Assembly: GCF_002307495.1 (NCBI RefSeq)
Contig: NZ_NTMR01000033.1
Coordinates: 1-42,946 of the forward strand
Source of the DNA: Pseudomonas abyssi
GTDB lineage: Bacteria > Pseudomonadota > Gammaproteobacteria > Pseudomonadales > Pseudomonadaceae
Direction: 5' to 3'
DNA: 42,946 bases
The notes beneath the pieces were generated by a model, which worked only from the letters and a program-made list of their open reading frames with translations, did no database searches and was not told the origin of the DNA. Shown piece by piece: positions 7,686-15,413 of the stretch. Position 1 is the first letter of the stretch. Each line of letters begins with the position of its first letter. The position numbers were made by a program, and so were the translations under genes.

Positions 7686-8350
7686 GTGAGCCACTGCAGT
7701 TCAGCCTGCAGGACGGGGTGGCTGAGATCCAGCTGGACGACGGCAAGGCCAATGCGTTGTCGGAAACCATGCTGGAGCAGTTGCTGGCGGCCATCGCCAA
7801 GGCGGCGGAGGCCGATGCGGCGCTGCTGATCAGCGGTCGCCCCGCGATCTTCAGTGGTGGCTATGACCGCAAGCTGATTGACGCCGGTGGCCCGGCCTGC
7901 GACGCCATGCGCGCCGCTGGTGATCGGCTGACGCTGGCGCTGCTGGATTACCCGGCACCGGTGGTCATCGCCGCCACGGGCCATGCAATGGCCAAGGCCG
8001 CCTTCATGCTGCTGCTGGCGGATTACCGGCTGGGCACCGAGGGTGACTACCGGGTATCGCTGAACGAGGTTGCGATTGGCATGACCATGCCGGATGGCGC
8101 CATGCTGCAGGCGCGCGCGCGTCTGTCGCCGCAGTGGCTGAACCGCTGCGTCCTGCAGGCCGAGGTATTTGCCTCGGCCGGCGCGCTGGAAGTCGGTTTC
8201 TTTGATGAGTTGCAGCCGGCCGATCAGCTGCTTGAGCGTGCCCGCGCCAAGATCCGGCAGCTGGCAGGGCTGGACCGTCGTGCCTACCGCGAGACGCGGG
8301 CGCTGCTGAATGCGCCGTTGCGTGAGGCGTTTGTCGGCTTGCTGGGCTGA
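7682..8350 (+). CDS. Short crotonase-family protein (enoyl-CoA hydratase/isomerase)
   Basis: 222 residues from a GTG overlapping the ligase stop codon (GTGA), so the two are translationally coupled. The crotonase fold is recognisable: SGRPAIFSGGYDRKL supplies the first oxyanion-hole segment and VVIAATGHAMAKAAFMLLL the second. In enoyl-CoA hydratases the second segment normally reads GGGxE; here the glutamate is missing. A later glutamate is kept in SLNEVAIGM. The loss of one of the two catalytic glutamates argues against ordinary hydratase action and suggests isomerase, hydrolase or other crotonase chemistry. At 222 residues it is shorter than the usual 255-260. It acts presumably on the product of the co-expressed ligase. 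Confidence 0.78.
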   Translation: MSEPLQFSLQDGVAEIQLDDGKANALSETMLEQLLAAIAKAAEADAALLISGRPAIFSGGYDRKLIDAGGPACDAMRAAGDRLTLALLDYPAPVVIAATGHAMAKAAFMLLLADYRLGTEGDYRVSLNEVAIGMTMPDGAMLQARARLSPQWLNRCVLQAEVFASAGALEVGFFDELQPADQLLERARAKIRQLAGLDRRAYRETRALLNAPLREAFVGLLG

Positions 8351-8657
8351 GTATCGGCATGGTTTCTGGTAGTTCGCTTTTCGCCTTCACGGCGAGCTAA
8401 GGGGGGCTGCTTGCCCAGCCCCCCCTTAGCAATCCCCCCGGGCACCCGACTACGCGGCCCTTCGGGTTCGCTGCGTTGCTCGATTTATCGGGGAGCCACA
8501 AAACTCGTCGCTACGCTCCTCAGACAACCTGTGGCTCTTTTTCCCGACAAATCTGCGCTACTCACCCGCGTAAACGGGACCACAAGCGGTGCACACTCTG
8601 CCTATTGTGGAGCGTCTCCAGGTTCGTATCTCTTCCGCTAGTCTGGATGAGGCCCGC
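8351..8657. other. 307-base gene-free stretch with two hairpin-forming repeats
   Basis: The stretch lies between the stops of convergent crotonase and thioesterase genes. GCTAAGGGGGGCTG (8396-8409) pairs with CAGCCCCCCCTTAGC (8416-8430), with one extra C. Further right, GATTTATCGGGGAGCCACA (8482-8500) pairs imperfectly with a segment ending the right arm at 8530-8553, which reads TGTGGCTCTTTTTCCCGAC and then AAATC. The outer flanks (CCCGACTACGCGG and its counterpart near 8563-8577) continue the symmetry loosely. No credible gene or start signal is seen. It could be a dispersed intergenic repeat or a decayed mobile element, and it may also end transcription from both sides. Confidence 0.5.
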
Positions 8658-9482
8658 CTATTCCTTGAAATACGCCACCTGGGTGGTGGTCAGCAGCAGC
8701 TGGCCGTCGTCACTCCACAGGTGCGCGACCTGATCCGAGTAATTGTTGTGCATGCGCGTGGCGCGGGCGTGGCCGAGGACATGGCGGTCGCCGGCGCGCG
8801 CCAGTTGCTCGGTGTCGGCGTGGAAATAGTGGGTCAGCGATACGGTGCCGGCCGGGGTGAAGCGCTGGCGGCGATGGAAAATCCGCGGGGCAAAGACGTC
8901 ACCCAGTGCCGTCAGCGAGGCAAAGTCCAGCGGGCGGGCCGGATTGTCGCGGGTCCATAGCAGGGTTTCGCTGTCGGCATCCTCGGTGCTGTCCGAGCGA
9001 CTGGGGTCGAACAGGCCGGACACATAGCGGAAATCGTAATTGCGGAACCAGTTGCGTTCGCTGCGCACCAGCTGTGGCAGGCTGTCGGCGGCAGGGGCTG
9101 CGGGCATCTCATGCTGCTGCTCGGACCAGGTCTCACGGCGGGTGGCGAAGAAGGCAGTGGCGCTGGTAACCACCTCGCCGTCCTGCTTCTGCAGCAGCAG
9201 CCAGTGCTGGGTTGAGCGATTGGTGCGCAGCGGGACGGCCTCCAGGTCAAAGGCACCGAGCTGGACCGGGCCGGCAAAGTTCACGGTCAGCGAGACCGGT
9301 TCGCCAATGCGCTCCGGGTGCTGCAGGGCGCCGTTGAGCAGGGTGGCGGCGGTAACGCCGCCGAAGGGGCCGACCATGTTCTGAAAGCTGTCATCAACCT
9401 CGCCCTTGAACAGGTTGGTGCCAGCGGCGGTCAGGGCGATGGCACGGTCAAAGGCGTGACTGGCGGTGGGGGAAGCGGTCAT
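8658..9482 (-). CDS. Acyl-CoA thioesterase family protein
   Basis: 274 residues from MTASPTASHAFDRA; the ATG at 9482 is preferred to one 102 bases upstream because family similarity begins here. It looks like a double-hotdog thioesterase of the TesB-like '4HBT_3' type. The segment FQNMVGPFGGVTAATLLNGAL, taken in parts as FQNMVGPFGG and VTAATLLNGAL, marks the start of the first hotdog helix. RPLDFASLTALGDVFAPRIF begins the matching element of the second. Such enzymes hydrolyse acyl-CoA to free acid and CoA and may relieve CoA sequestration during beta-oxidation. It lies alone on the minus strand, convergent with the crotonase gene. Substrate unknown. Confidence 0.75.
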   Translation of the reverse strand: MTASPTASHAFDRAIALTAAGTNLFKGEVDDSFQNMVGPFGGVTAATLLNGALQHPERIGEPVSLTVNFAGPVQLGAFDLEAVPLRTNRSTQHWLLLQKQDGEVVTSATAFFATRRETWSEQQHEMPAAPAADSLPQLVRSERNWFRNYDFRYVSGLFDPSRSDSTEDADSETLLWTRDNPARPLDFASLTALGDVFAPRIFHRRQRFTPAGTVSLTHYFHADTEQLARAGDRHVLGHARATRMHNNYSDQVAHLWSDDGQLLLTTTQVAYFKE

Positions 9483-9687
9483 CTTCGGGGTTCCGTTACA
9501 GCGGGAAAGGACAATATGATGGTCATAATAGGGCGCTGTCAGGCGTCCTGGCCAGCAAGCTTGATGCGGTGAATTCGCGGTCATCGACGGTGGCGAGGGC
9601 GCCGCCTGTCAGGGTGGCGGCACCCGTTGCGAGTGCCGCTTTTGCTGCTTGTCACGGCTGCTGAACGGCCGTCAGCGCAACGGCCTG

Positions 9688-10170
9688 TCAGCCGCGCTGA
9701 TAGGTGCCGATCAGGCGGTTCATCGCCGTGGCGTGCGGCTCGATCTTTTCCAGCAGTTGCCACAGGGTCAAACCGGCCGGCAGATTCAGCTCGGCGTCCA
9801 GCGCGATGACCCAGAAATAGTACTTGTGCTGGCCATGACCTTCCGGCGGCAGCGGGCCGTTGTAGCCGCTGTTGCCGAAGTTGTTCACGCCCTGGGTATA
9901 GTCGGCGCAGCCTTCGGCCAGTTCGCTGACGCTGGCCGGGATGTTGTAGAGCACCCAGTGTACGAAGCCGTAGGTGCCATTGGCGGAAATCAGCGGTGCG
10001 TCCGGATCGTGGCAGATGACGGCGAAGGACTTGGTGCCCTCCGGTGCGTTCTTCCAGCTCAGGGCGGGAGACACATCAACGTCGTCGCCGGTGTGTTTGG
10101 CGGCAATGGCGCCGTTGTTGTCGAAGGCGCTGCTGGTGAGCTCTAGCTCATTCGAAAAGGCAAATCCCAT
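9688..10170 (-). CDS. YbhB/YbcL family Raf kinase inhibitor-like (PEBP) protein
   Basis: 160 residues, ATG preceded by AAGGAG. The phosphatidylethanolamine-binding protein fold is clear from SPALSWKNAPEGTKSFAVIC (in two parts, SPALSWKNAPEG and TKSFAVIC), CHDPDAP, the FVHWVLYNIP strand, and GYNGPLPPEGHGQHKYYFWVIAL read as GYNGPLPPEG and GHGQHKYYFWVIAL. The DPDAP and GPxPPxGxGxHxY motifs form the anion-binding pocket. No signal peptide is seen, so it is cytoplasmic. Bacterial members have no settled function. It is downstream of the small membrane protein gene on the same strand but about 66 bases away, so co-transcription is possible. Confidence 0.88.
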   Translation of the reverse strand: MGFAFSNELELTSSAFDNNGAIAAKHTGDDVDVSPALSWKNAPEGTKSFAVICHDPDAPLISANGTYGFVHWVLYNIPASVSELAEGCADYTQGVNNFGNSGYNGPLPPEGHGQHKYYFWVIALDAELNLPAGLTLWQLLEKIEPHATAMNRLIGTYQRG

Positions 10171-10236
10171 GGTGTTCTCCTTGGCGTTGAAGGTGAAGAC
10201 GACTGAAACAGGACAGCGTCTGCTGACAGGTGCGTG

Positions 10237-10536
10237 TCAGTTGATCAGTGCACTCAGCAGCCAGAGTCCAAGCAAGACCCAGGTGATACCCAGCACGATC
10301 TTGCGGCGGATAAAGGCGCGTACCCCGGTATAGATCAGGAACAGGCCAAGCACCACTGCTGCAATACTCAGCCAGTTGCTGTTGACGCCTAGCGCGCTGG
10401 CAAAACCGTTGATGAAGTCGGAGCTGGCATTGCTCAGCATGGTGAACAGCCAGACCAGGCTGTCGATGACAACGCGGACGACGCTACCGATGGCCGAGCC
10501 GAGCCATTCAAAGGGGCTGCTGGAGTTGAGCTGCAT
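10237..10536 (-). CDS. Small membrane protein of unknown function
   Basis: 99 residues from MQLNSSSPFEWLG (ATG at 10536); a longer frame to 10617 runs through the heptad repeats and is not credible. No strong ribosome binding site is visible. Three hydrophobic stretches are seen: about 18-36 (VVRVVIDSLVWLFTML), 54-72 (WLSIAAVVLGLFLIYTG) and 80-99 (IVLGITWVLLGLWLLSALI). The RRK after the second suggests an internal loop in the cytoplasm. I do not recognise a family. It lies between the thiolase gene (with the heptad repeat in the gap) and the PEBP gene. Confidence 0.6.
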   Translation of the reverse strand: MQLNSSSPFEWLGSAIGSVVRVVIDSLVWLFTMLSNASSDFINGFASALGVNSNWLSIAAVVLGLFLIYTGVRAFIRRKIVLGITWVLLGLWLLSALIN

Positions 10537-10576
10537 GCAAGGGGTCGCTGACAGGGAATGAGGGGTAGAAGCTATC

Positions 10577-10672
10577 AGCTTCAAGCCGCAAGCTTCAAGC
10601 CGCAAGCTAACACCCAAACCAGGACGAGGCAGGGGTTCTCAGCTTGTAGCTTGTAGCTTGTAGCTTGTAGCT
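10577..10672. repeat. Heptad-type inverted repeat downstream of thiolase (copy 2)
   Basis: Left arm 10577-10608 is two copies of a 14-mer AGCTTCAAGCCGCA plus AGCT. Right arm 10641-10672 is four copies of AGCTTGT plus AGCT. Both arms are 32 bases, the spacer is 32 bases, and the arms are complementary at 26 of 32 positions. The right arm is 11 bases from the thiolase stop. This is the most regular member of the GCTTGNA repeat family in the window. Confidence 0.75.
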
Positions 10673-10683
10673 CCGCGAGCGCG

Positions 10684-11883
10684 TTAAACGCGCTCGATCA
10701 CCGCCGCCACACCCTGGCCCAGGCCGATACACAGGCTGACCAGTGCGTAACGCTTGCCGGTGCGCTCCAGCTGGCGCAGGGCGGTCAGGGTCAGGCGTGC
10801 GCCGGAGGCGCCGAGTGGGTGGCCGACTGCGATGGCCCCGCCGTTCGGGTTCAGGCGCGGGTCGTCGAAGGCGATACCCAGCTGCTTGGCACAGCCGAGG
10901 ACCTGGGAAGCGAAGGCCTCGTTGATCTCGATCACGTCCATGTCATCCAGTGTCAGGCCGGCGCGGCTCAGTGCCTTCTTGCAGGCTTCGACCGGACCCA
11001 GGCCCATGACGCGCGGCGCGACACCGGACACGGCGCCGGCCAGGATGCGGGCGCGCGGCTTGACGCCGTACTTCTGACCAATGGCTTCGCTGCCGATGAT
11101 CAGCGCAGCGGCGCCGTCGTTGACGCCAGACGCGTTGCCTGCGGTAACCACGCCGCCCTCAAACAGCGGGCGCAGACCGGACAGGGCAGCCAGATCGCTG
11201 CTCGGGCGCGGATGTTCGTCCTGATCAATCACCTTGGCCGGCTTCTTGCGACCCTGGGAAACCTCGATCGGGTGGATCTCTTCGGCGAAGAAACCGTCGG
11301 CGCGAGCCTTCTCGTACAGCGCCTGGCTGCGAGCGGCGTAGGTATCGGCTTCCTCACGGCTGATGCCCAGATCGGCAGCGACGTTGTCGGCGGTCTGCGG
11401 CATGGTGTCATCGCCGTACTGCTTCTCGACCCTGGGGTTCGGGAAACGCGCGCCGATGGTGCTGTCGAAGGCGCGGAAGTCGCGGCTGTAGGCGCTTTCG
11501 CTCTTGGCGATAACGAAGGGCGCGCGGCTCATGCTTTCCACACCACCGGCTACGAACAGGTCGCCTTCACCGGTCTTGACCGCACGGGCGGCGTCGAGAA
11601 TGGCCGCCAGACCGGAACCGCACAGGCGGTTGACGGTAACGCCGGCGACTTCCTGCGGCAGACCGGCCAGCAGGCCGGCATGACGGGCGACGTTGCGCGC
11701 GTCTTCACCGGCCTGGTTGGTGTTGCCCATGACCACGTCTTCGTAGTCCTGACCCTCGAAGGGGTTGCGGGTGACTACGGCACGAATGACTTCGGCCAGC
11801 AGGTCATCGGGACGCACGCTGGCCAGGGCGCCGGCGTGGCGGCCGAAAGGTGAACGGAGGCCATCATAGATATAGGCAGTCAT
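10684..11883 (-). CDS. Acetyl-CoA acyltransferase (thiolase, PcaF/PaaJ-like)
   Basis: 399-residue thiolase with complete catalytic set: nucleophile C88 in NRLCGSGLAAI, H355 in GGAIAVGHPLGASGAR, and C385 in LCIGLGQG. Full family length, so it should be active. It catalyses CoA-dependent cleavage of a 3-oxoacyl-CoA to acetyl-CoA and a shortened acyl-CoA. The N-terminus MTAYIYDGLRSPFGRHAGAL and overall look are closest to beta-ketoadipyl-CoA thiolases. That fits a dicarboxylic or aromatic-ring-derived substrate, but a general fatty acid role is not excluded. It starts 4 bases after the stop of the PaaH-like dehydrogenase gene and forms an operon with it, preceded by operator site D. Confidence 0.9.
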   Translation of the reverse strand: MTAYIYDGLRSPFGRHAGALASVRPDDLLAEVIRAVVTRNPFEGQDYEDVVMGNTNQAGEDARNVARHAGLLAGLPQEVAGVTVNRLCGSGLAAILDAARAVKTGEGDLFVAGGVESMSRAPFVIAKSESAYSRDFRAFDSTIGARFPNPRVEKQYGDDTMPQTADNVAADLGISREEADTYAARSQALYEKARADGFFAEEIHPIEVSQGRKKPAKVIDQDEHPRPSSDLAALSGLRPLFEGGVVTAGNASGVNDGAAALIIGSEAIGQKYGVKPRARILAGAVSGVAPRVMGLGPVEACKKALSRAGLTLDDMDVIEINEAFASQVLGCAKQLGIAFDDPRLNPNGGAIAVGHPLGASGARLTLTALRQLERTGKRYALVSLCIGLGQGVAAVIERV

Positions 11884-11887
11884 ACTC

Positions 11888-13402
11888 TTACTCCTGGAAA
11901 TCGGGTGTGGTCAAAGGCAGGTCCAGCTGTACGCGACGACGCAGCCAGGGGCTGGGGCGGTAGCGCGGCTCGCCGTAGTTGGTCTGCAGGTTGTTGAGGA
12001 CGGCAAGAATGTTGGCTGCGCCGTAATGCTCACCGAAGGCCAGCGGGCCCTTGGGATAGCCCAGCGCCAGTTGAATGGCGCGGTCCAGCGTTTGCGGGGT
12101 GGTAATGCCCTTCTGCACGATTTCGCAGCCCAGATTGACCACGCTGGCGATCAGGCGCTGGATGACAAAACCGGGGGAATCGTTGATCACCTCCACGGGC
12201 ACACCATCGGCGCCGAGGGCCTGGCGCGCCTGGGCGACAACGTCGGCGCGGGCGGCAGGTTGGCGCATCAGGGTGCGGCGTTTGTCCCAGTTGGCGAAGC
12301 TGTCCAGGGCCAGCGTGCGCGAGGCCGGCAGGCCCAGTTGGGTCAGCGCGCTGCTGCAGTCATCGCCCAGCGGGGTCACCAGGCAGATGGCGTCGTCCGA
12401 CGGCTTGCTGCCGGTTTCCAGGGTGGCGCCTGCCTTGCTCAGTACCTCGCTGACCTGGCCGCGTAGCGCGTCATCGTCGGTTTCCAGCCAGAACGGACGG
12501 GTGATCAGTACGGTCTCGGGCTGCGCTTCGGCCGGCTCGATCTTCTGGCCGTCTTCGTAGCGATAGAAGCCCTGACCGGTCTTGCGGCCCAGCAGGCCGG
12601 CAGCCACGCGCTGGGCGGCGATGAACGAGGGGGTGTAGCGCGGGTCGTGGTAGAACTGCTCGTAGACCGACTCCATCACCGCGTGGGACACGTCCAGACC
12701 GGTCAGGTCGAACAACTCGAACGGGCCCATGCGAAAGCCCGGGCCATCACGCAGGATGCGGTCGATCTGCGATGGCGTGGCGACGCCTTCGCTGAGCATG
12801 CGCAGGGCTTCGGTGCCGAAGGCGCGACCGGCGTGGTTGACCAGGAAGCCGGGGGTGTCCGGGGTGATCGCCGGGAAGTGACCAGCCTGGCCGGCCAGCG
12901 CCACCAGCGCCTGAATATGACGCTCGTCGGTGCGCTCGCCGCGCACCACCTCGACGATTTTCATCAACGGCACCGGATTGAAGAAGTGGAAGCCGGCGAC
13001 GCGTTCCGGGTGCTTGGCGGTGCTGGCAATGCGGGTGACCGACAGCGAGGAGGTGTTGGTGGCCAGTACACAGCTTTCGCTGACAATGGCTTCCAGATCG
13101 GCAAACAGCTTCTGTTTGACCTCCAGCAGCTCGACGATGGCCTCGATCACCAGGTCGCAATCGGCCAGGTCGCTCAGCTTGGCCGCCGGCTGCATGCGCG
13201 CGACGGTCGCTTCCAGCTCGGCTTCGGTCAGCTTGCCCTTGGCCTGGGCGCGTTGCAGCAGGTTGCGGTTGAAGGCCAGTGCTTCGTCGATGGCCTCCGC
13301 ACGGGTGTCGAACAGCAGCACTTGCTGACCGCTGCTGGCGAACAGTTGGGCGATGCCGCGGCCCATGGCTCCGGCGCCGATGACGCCAATCCGCTTGAAC
13401 AT
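11888..13402 (-). CDS. 3-hydroxyacyl-CoA dehydrogenase (PaaH/PaaC-like)
   Basis: 504 residues, ATG with a strong AGGAGG ribosome site. The Rossmann motif VIGAGAMGRGIAQLF is at about 7-21. The catalytic histidine is in GFHFFNPVPLMKIVEVVRGE, read as GFHFFNPVPLM then KIVEVVRGE. The first 3HCDH domain spans about 185-280. A second 3HCDH domain lies near the C-terminus (DSPGFVIQRLIASVVNLGCE, then LGYPKGPLAFGEHYG). The two-3HCDH layout and about 505-residue length match PaaH-type 3-hydroxyadipyl-CoA dehydrogenases. It oxidises 3-hydroxyacyl-CoA with NAD. It duplicates the activity of the fusion protein at 2625-4718, so the two may handle different chain types. First gene of a two-gene operon with the thiolase. 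Confidence 0.88.
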   Translation of the reverse strand: MFKRIGVIGAGAMGRGIAQLFASSGQQVLLFDTRAEAIDEALAFNRNLLQRAQAKGKLTEAELEATVARMQPAAKLSDLADCDLVIEAIVELLEVKQKLFADLEAIVSESCVLATNTSSLSVTRIASTAKHPERVAGFHFFNPVPLMKIVEVVRGERTDERHIQALVALAGQAGHFPAITPDTPGFLVNHAGRAFGTEALRMLSEGVATPSQIDRILRDGPGFRMGPFELFDLTGLDVSHAVMESVYEQFYHDPRYTPSFIAAQRVAAGLLGRKTGQGFYRYEDGQKIEPAEAQPETVLITRPFWLETDDDALRGQVSEVLSKAGATLETGSKPSDDAICLVTPLGDDCSSALTQLGLPASRTLALDSFANWDKRRTLMRQPAARADVVAQARQALGADGVPVEVINDSPGFVIQRLIASVVNLGCEIVQKGITTPQTLDRAIQLALGYPKGPLAFGEHYGAANILAVLNNLQTNYGEPRYRPSPWLRRRVQLDLPLTTPDFQE

Positions 13403-13428
13403 GCTTTGCCTCCTGGAGTACGCTGATT

Positions 13429-13445
13429 GTTCCGCATGGCGAAAC
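13429..13445. promoter_or_regulatory. Putative IclR-type operator, site D
   Basis: GTTCCGCATGGCGAAAC is the most symmetric copy of the shared 17-bp dyad. It lies 27 bases upstream of the PaaH-like gene and downstream of the predicted start near 13462. Together with sites A-C it links the thiolase operon to the IclR gene 7.6 kb away. Confidence 0.55.
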
Positions 13446-13468
13446 GGTATTTCGTTTAAAGTGGTGCG

Positions 13469-13497
13469 AGATTAAATCCTGTGCTCGGGGAGTGCAA
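13469..13497 (-). promoter_or_regulatory. Predicted sigma-70 promoter for the PaaH-thiolase operon
   Basis: On the minus strand TTGCAC (13492-13497) and TAATCT (13469-13474) are separated by 17 bases. The layout of promoter followed closely by the 17-bp dyad matches that upstream of the acyl-CoA ligase gene. Confidence 0.42.
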
Positions 13498-13640
13498 GTT
13501 TGGCGACAGTCTGAACACTGCTTCCCGTGGCATACTCGCCGGCTTCAAACTGGTCGTATTGTGCGCCGTGCAGGCTGCCAAACAGACGCGTCGCGTCCAG
13601 TCGGCCAGATCGAGTGTAGAGAATAAAAGGTGTCGCACCC

Positions 13641-14069
13641 GTGAATCAGGATCATCGTCAGGCTATCGCCCGTACCGTAACAGGCTTTTTTCAGGAGCTG
13701 GGTGCCCAGTTGGAAGAGTACTCGGAGGGGCGTGCCGTAGTCGGTCTGACCCTGACCGAAAAACACATGAACAACGCCAGCTCCCTGCATGGCGGCGTCA
13801 CCGCGAGTCTGCTGGACATCGCCATGGGCCTCTGTGGCACCTGGGCGGCCTCGCCGGAGGAGCGCCGCGTTGCGATTACCCTGTCGCTGAATACCAACTT
13901 TACCTCGACCGCACCGGCCGGCACCCGCGTGCGTGCGGTCGCGACCTGCCGCAATGCCGGGCACAAAATCTTCATGGCCAGCTGCGATCTGCTGGACGAG
14001 AACGACAAGCTGATCGGCTTTGGTGAGGGCGTATTCAAGAAGGGCGCCTACCGCAAGGATCTGCCGTGA
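13641..14069 (+). CDS. PaaI-family hotdog thioesterase
   Basis: 142 residues from a GTG start with AAGGTG about 10 bases upstream. The single hotdog domain shows the typical NNASSLHGGVTASLLDIAMG signature, in which the HGG and following Asp belong to the active site of PaaI/YdiI-type thioesterases. Later strands include LNTNFTSTAPAGTRVRAVA. These enzymes hydrolyse aryl- or acyl-CoA, often clearing stalled CoA intermediates. It is divergent from the PaaH-thiolase operon and overlaps the next gene by GTGA, so it is translationally coupled to the unknown membrane protein. It may be co-regulated with acyl-CoA catabolism, but no 17-bp dyad lies in its own orientation. Confidence 0.85.
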   Translation: MNQDHRQAIARTVTGFFQELGAQLEEYSEGRAVVGLTLTEKHMNNASSLHGGVTASLLDIAMGLCGTWAASPEERRVAITLSLNTNFTSTAPAGTRVRAVATCRNAGHKIFMASCDLLDENDKLIGFGEGVFKKGAYRKDLP

Positions 14070-15412
14070 CCCCTGCCTGGCTGCTGCCCCTTGGGGTAGT
14101 GCTGGAGCTGGGCGCACTGCTTGGCCATGTGCCGCCGCTCAGCTGGGCGGCGGCGCTGGCCTTTGGCGTCTACTTTTTGCTGTATTTTCGGCGTCTCAAC
14201 CCGTATCCCCGCTGGCTGGGCATGGTCACCCTGGCGGTGCTGGTGGCGGCGGTGTGGTTCGCCCGGCCCGACGCCAGCCTCTGGCCAAAGCTGGCCAGTT
14301 CGGTGGCCTATTACACCAGCTTTCTCGGCGCGCTCGGGCTGATGCAGCTGCTGGCCCAGCGTCTGCCCCAGCTGCGTGAACTGCACAAGGCGTTGCTGTC
14401 GGGCTCCAAGGTCGTGCTGTATCCGCGTTATGTGCTGGCGGCGGGCAGCATCGGTTCGATTCTCAACTTCGGCATGATGAATCTGCTTTGCGGCACCCTG
14501 ACCGATCATCTCAAGCGTTATCCGCTCAGTGACGAGCAACGCCGGGCCGGGTTGCGTAGCGTCATGGTGACGACCCTGCGCGGCTTTGCCCTGGTGCCGC
14601 TGCTGGCGCCGACCAGTGTGACCATCGCCATCATCTCGCGCGAGATGCCGGAGCAGTCCTGGAGCACCATGGTGCCCTATGGTGCGGTTGCGGCGCTGAT
14701 GATGATCGTGGTCGGCTGGCGCCGGGAAACCACAGGCTTGCTCGCGCTGCGTGACAACATCGGCGATACCAGCAAGGCTGACGGCATGCCGCAATTGCTG
14801 ATTGGCAGCCTGCTGGGGCTGGGCGCCATCGGACTGCTGGCTTCGGTGACCGATCTCAGTGCCTCCCAGGCTGCCATGGTGCTGGTGCCGGCCGGCGTTG
14901 TCAGTTATCTGCTGTGGCGCGAGCGCTCGCCGCGGACCGTGGTAGAGGAGGTGACCGGCAACATGGTCAGCATGCACAACGAGATGTTCATCTTCGGTTG
15001 TGCGGCGCTGCTGGGCGGTGTGCTGGGGGCGGTGGCGCCACTGGAAGAGATTGCTGCCTGGCTGGCGCAGGAACCCAAATACAATGTACTGCTGGCCATC
15101 GGTACGCTGTTCAGTACCATCGTGCTGGCCGTCTTGGGGCTGGCGCCGATTGTCTCGCTGTCGCTGACCGCCGGACTGCTGGCGCAGCTGGCCCATCTTG
15201 GTGTGCCGATCATGACGCCGGCGGTGGGCCTGATGTGCGGCTTCTCGCTGGCCATGATCTTCTCGCCCTTTGGGCCTTCCACCCTTATTCTGTCGCGCTA
15301 CAGTGGTGAGTCGCCTTACCGGGTGGCCTTCGGCTGGAACGGGCGCTTTGTCGCCAGTGTCATGCCGTTGCTGCTGTTGCTGATCTTCTTCACCTACTGG
15401 CAGCAGAGTTGA
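14066..15412 (+). CDS. Polytopic membrane protein, possible transporter, unknown
   Basis: 448 residues from a GTG that overlaps the thioesterase stop. About ten to twelve hydrophobic segments are visible, for example [49 protein letters not shown] and [19 protein letters not shown]; the last TM is [16 protein letters not shown]. The segment [13 protein letters not shown] followed later by [18 protein letters not shown] gives two similar half-membrane elements with Pro/Ser/Thr. This is reminiscent of the paired re-entrant loops of ion-transporter superfamily permeases. That is a resemblance only; I do not recognise the family. mutM starts 1 base after its stop, so the two are co-transcribed. 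Confidence 0.65.
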   Translation: MTPAWLLPLGVVLELGALLGHVPPLSWAAALAFGVYFLLYFRRLNPYPRWLGMVTLAVLVAAVWFARPDASLWPKLASSVAYYTSFLGALGLMQLLAQRLPQLRELHKALLSGSKVVLYPRYVLAAGSIGSILNFGMMNLLCGTLTDHLKRYPLSDEQRRAGLRSVMVTTLRGFALVPLLAPTSVTIAIISREMPEQSWSTMVPYGAVAALMMIVVGWRRETTGLLALRDNIGDTSKADGMPQLLIGSLLGLGAIGLLASVTDLSASQAAMVLVPAGVVSYLLWRERSPRTVVEEVTGNMVSMHNEMFIFGCAALLGGVLGAVAPLEEIAAWLAQEPKYNVLLAIGTLFSTIVLAVLGLAPIVSLSLTAGLLAQLAHLGVPIMTPAVGLMCGFSLAMIFSPFGPSTLILSRYSGESPYRVAFGWNGRFVASVMPLLLLLIFFTYWQQS

Positions 15413-15413
15413 G

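Noticed and set aside
9482..9510. GTTCCG...GGGAAAG near the thioesterase start as a fifth IclR site
   Set aside because: The half sites have different spacing and a different core from the 17-bp dyad.
9617..9643. Stem GCGGCAC/GTGCCGC followed by TTTT as a terminator
   Set aside because: The T tract points to the plus strand, but the genes on both sides are on the minus strand; the stem is only 7 bp.
10577..10672. Tandem units resembling a small CRISPR array
   Set aside because: Units are 7 or 14 bases without spacers and form one inverted pair; no cas genes are near.
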